The notes under the pieces were generated by a model that worked only from the letters and a program-made list of their open reading frames with translations, was not told the DNA's origin and made no database searches. The translations under genes were made by a program, and so were the position numbers. This document shows positions 5,559-5,667 of a stretch of DNA of 5,667 nt, one piece after another. The stretch is from Spirochaetaceae bacterium (GTDB lineage: Bacteria; Spirochaetota; Spirochaetia; Treponematales; Breznakiellaceae), in contig JAIRTD010000161.1 in NCBI GenBank assembly GCA_031255115.1, positions 1-5,667 of the forward strand. Reading direction: 5' to 3'. Every line of letters begins with the position of its first letter. Position 1 is the stretch's first letter.

Positions 5559-5667
5559 ATGCCCAGGGTGCTTTTGATTGTTAATCTCCAAAAAGCCCAT
5601 GCCCAGACCCTGGGGGAAGAAATCGCTTCCTGTCTTTCCGCCCGGGGAAACGAAACCGCAGTGTATA
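5559..5667 (+). CDS. nadK: Probable NAD kinase, N-terminal fragment (3' end outside window)
   Basis: Thirty-six codons are visible before the window ends. The start MPRVLLIVNLQKAHAQ, followed by a helix LGEEIASCLSARG and a new strand beginning ETAVY, is the beta-alpha-beta opening expected of NAD kinases (ATP-NAD kinase, NAD to NADP, cytoplasmic), with the typical 'kv-ii-N--k--a' beginning. The diagnostic GGDGT motif lies beyond the window, so other Rossmann-like proteins with a similar start are not excluded. GGAG (5549-5552) lies 6 nt before ATG 5559; an in-frame ATG at 5547 has no ribosome binding site. It begins 33 nt after the DegT-like gene on the same strand with no terminator-like hairpin between them, so it is probably in the cheW transcription unit. 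Confidence 0.55.
   Translation, partial: MPRVLLIVNLQKAHAQTLGEEIASCLSARGNETAVY

Noticed and set aside
1..5667. CRISPR arrays, tRNA/rRNA genes, insertion sequences, att sites
   Set aside because: No regularly spaced repeats, cloverleaf-like sequences, transposase or integrase motifs, or long terminal repeats were seen on either strand.

Overview
The window reads as ordinary bacterial chromosome with short intergenic gaps. The best guess for the source is a spirochaete of the Treponema group. This rests on the cheW / DegT-like / NAD-kinase-like gene string, the GC-moderate composition and the general feel of the proteins. It is an inference: no rRNA or other taxonomic marker is present.

Layout from left to right. 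(1) Positions 3-263, + strand: the 3' end of a gene whose product looks like the ligand-binding C-terminal part of a TetR/AcrR-type regulator. This edge is visibly AT-richer than the rest (about 44% G+C over 1-240, by hand count). (2) Positions 333-1640, - strand: a 12-TM major facilitator superfamily (MFS) transporter, convergent with the regulator fragment. (3) Positions 1641-1792: a divergent intergenic region. It holds a good sigma-70-type promoter for the rightward gene and two perfect inverted repeats, one on each gene's leader. (4) Positions 1793-2632, + strand: an exported metallo-beta-lactamase-fold hydrolase with a complete set of metal ligands. (5) Positions 2666-3901, + strand: a glycerate 2-kinase of the GckA/TtuD (MOFRL) type, 33 nt downstream and probably co-transcribed with the hydrolase. 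(6) Positions 3902-4008: a GC-rich hairpin, possibly a terminator, then a 9-bp perfect palindrome enclosing a TATAAG -10-like box in front of cheW. (7) Positions 4009-4488: cheW. (8) Positions 4497-5525: a DegT/DnrJ/EryC1-fold protein that appears to have lost the PLP-binding lysine. (9) Positions 5559-5667: the first 36 codons of a probable NAD kinase, cut by the window end.

The right half (cheW, DegT-like protein, NAD kinase) is tightly spaced and looks like one transcription unit mixing chemotaxis coupling, a probably non-catalytic aminotransferase-fold protein and cofactor biosynthesis. The left half joins a transporter, a secreted hydrolase and glycerate phosphorylation, which could form an uptake-and-use module for an unknown organic acid or ester; this link is speculative. 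No tRNA, rRNA, CRISPR array, insertion sequence or prophage gene was seen. The most notable observation is the lysine-less DegT homologue embedded between cheW and nadK.
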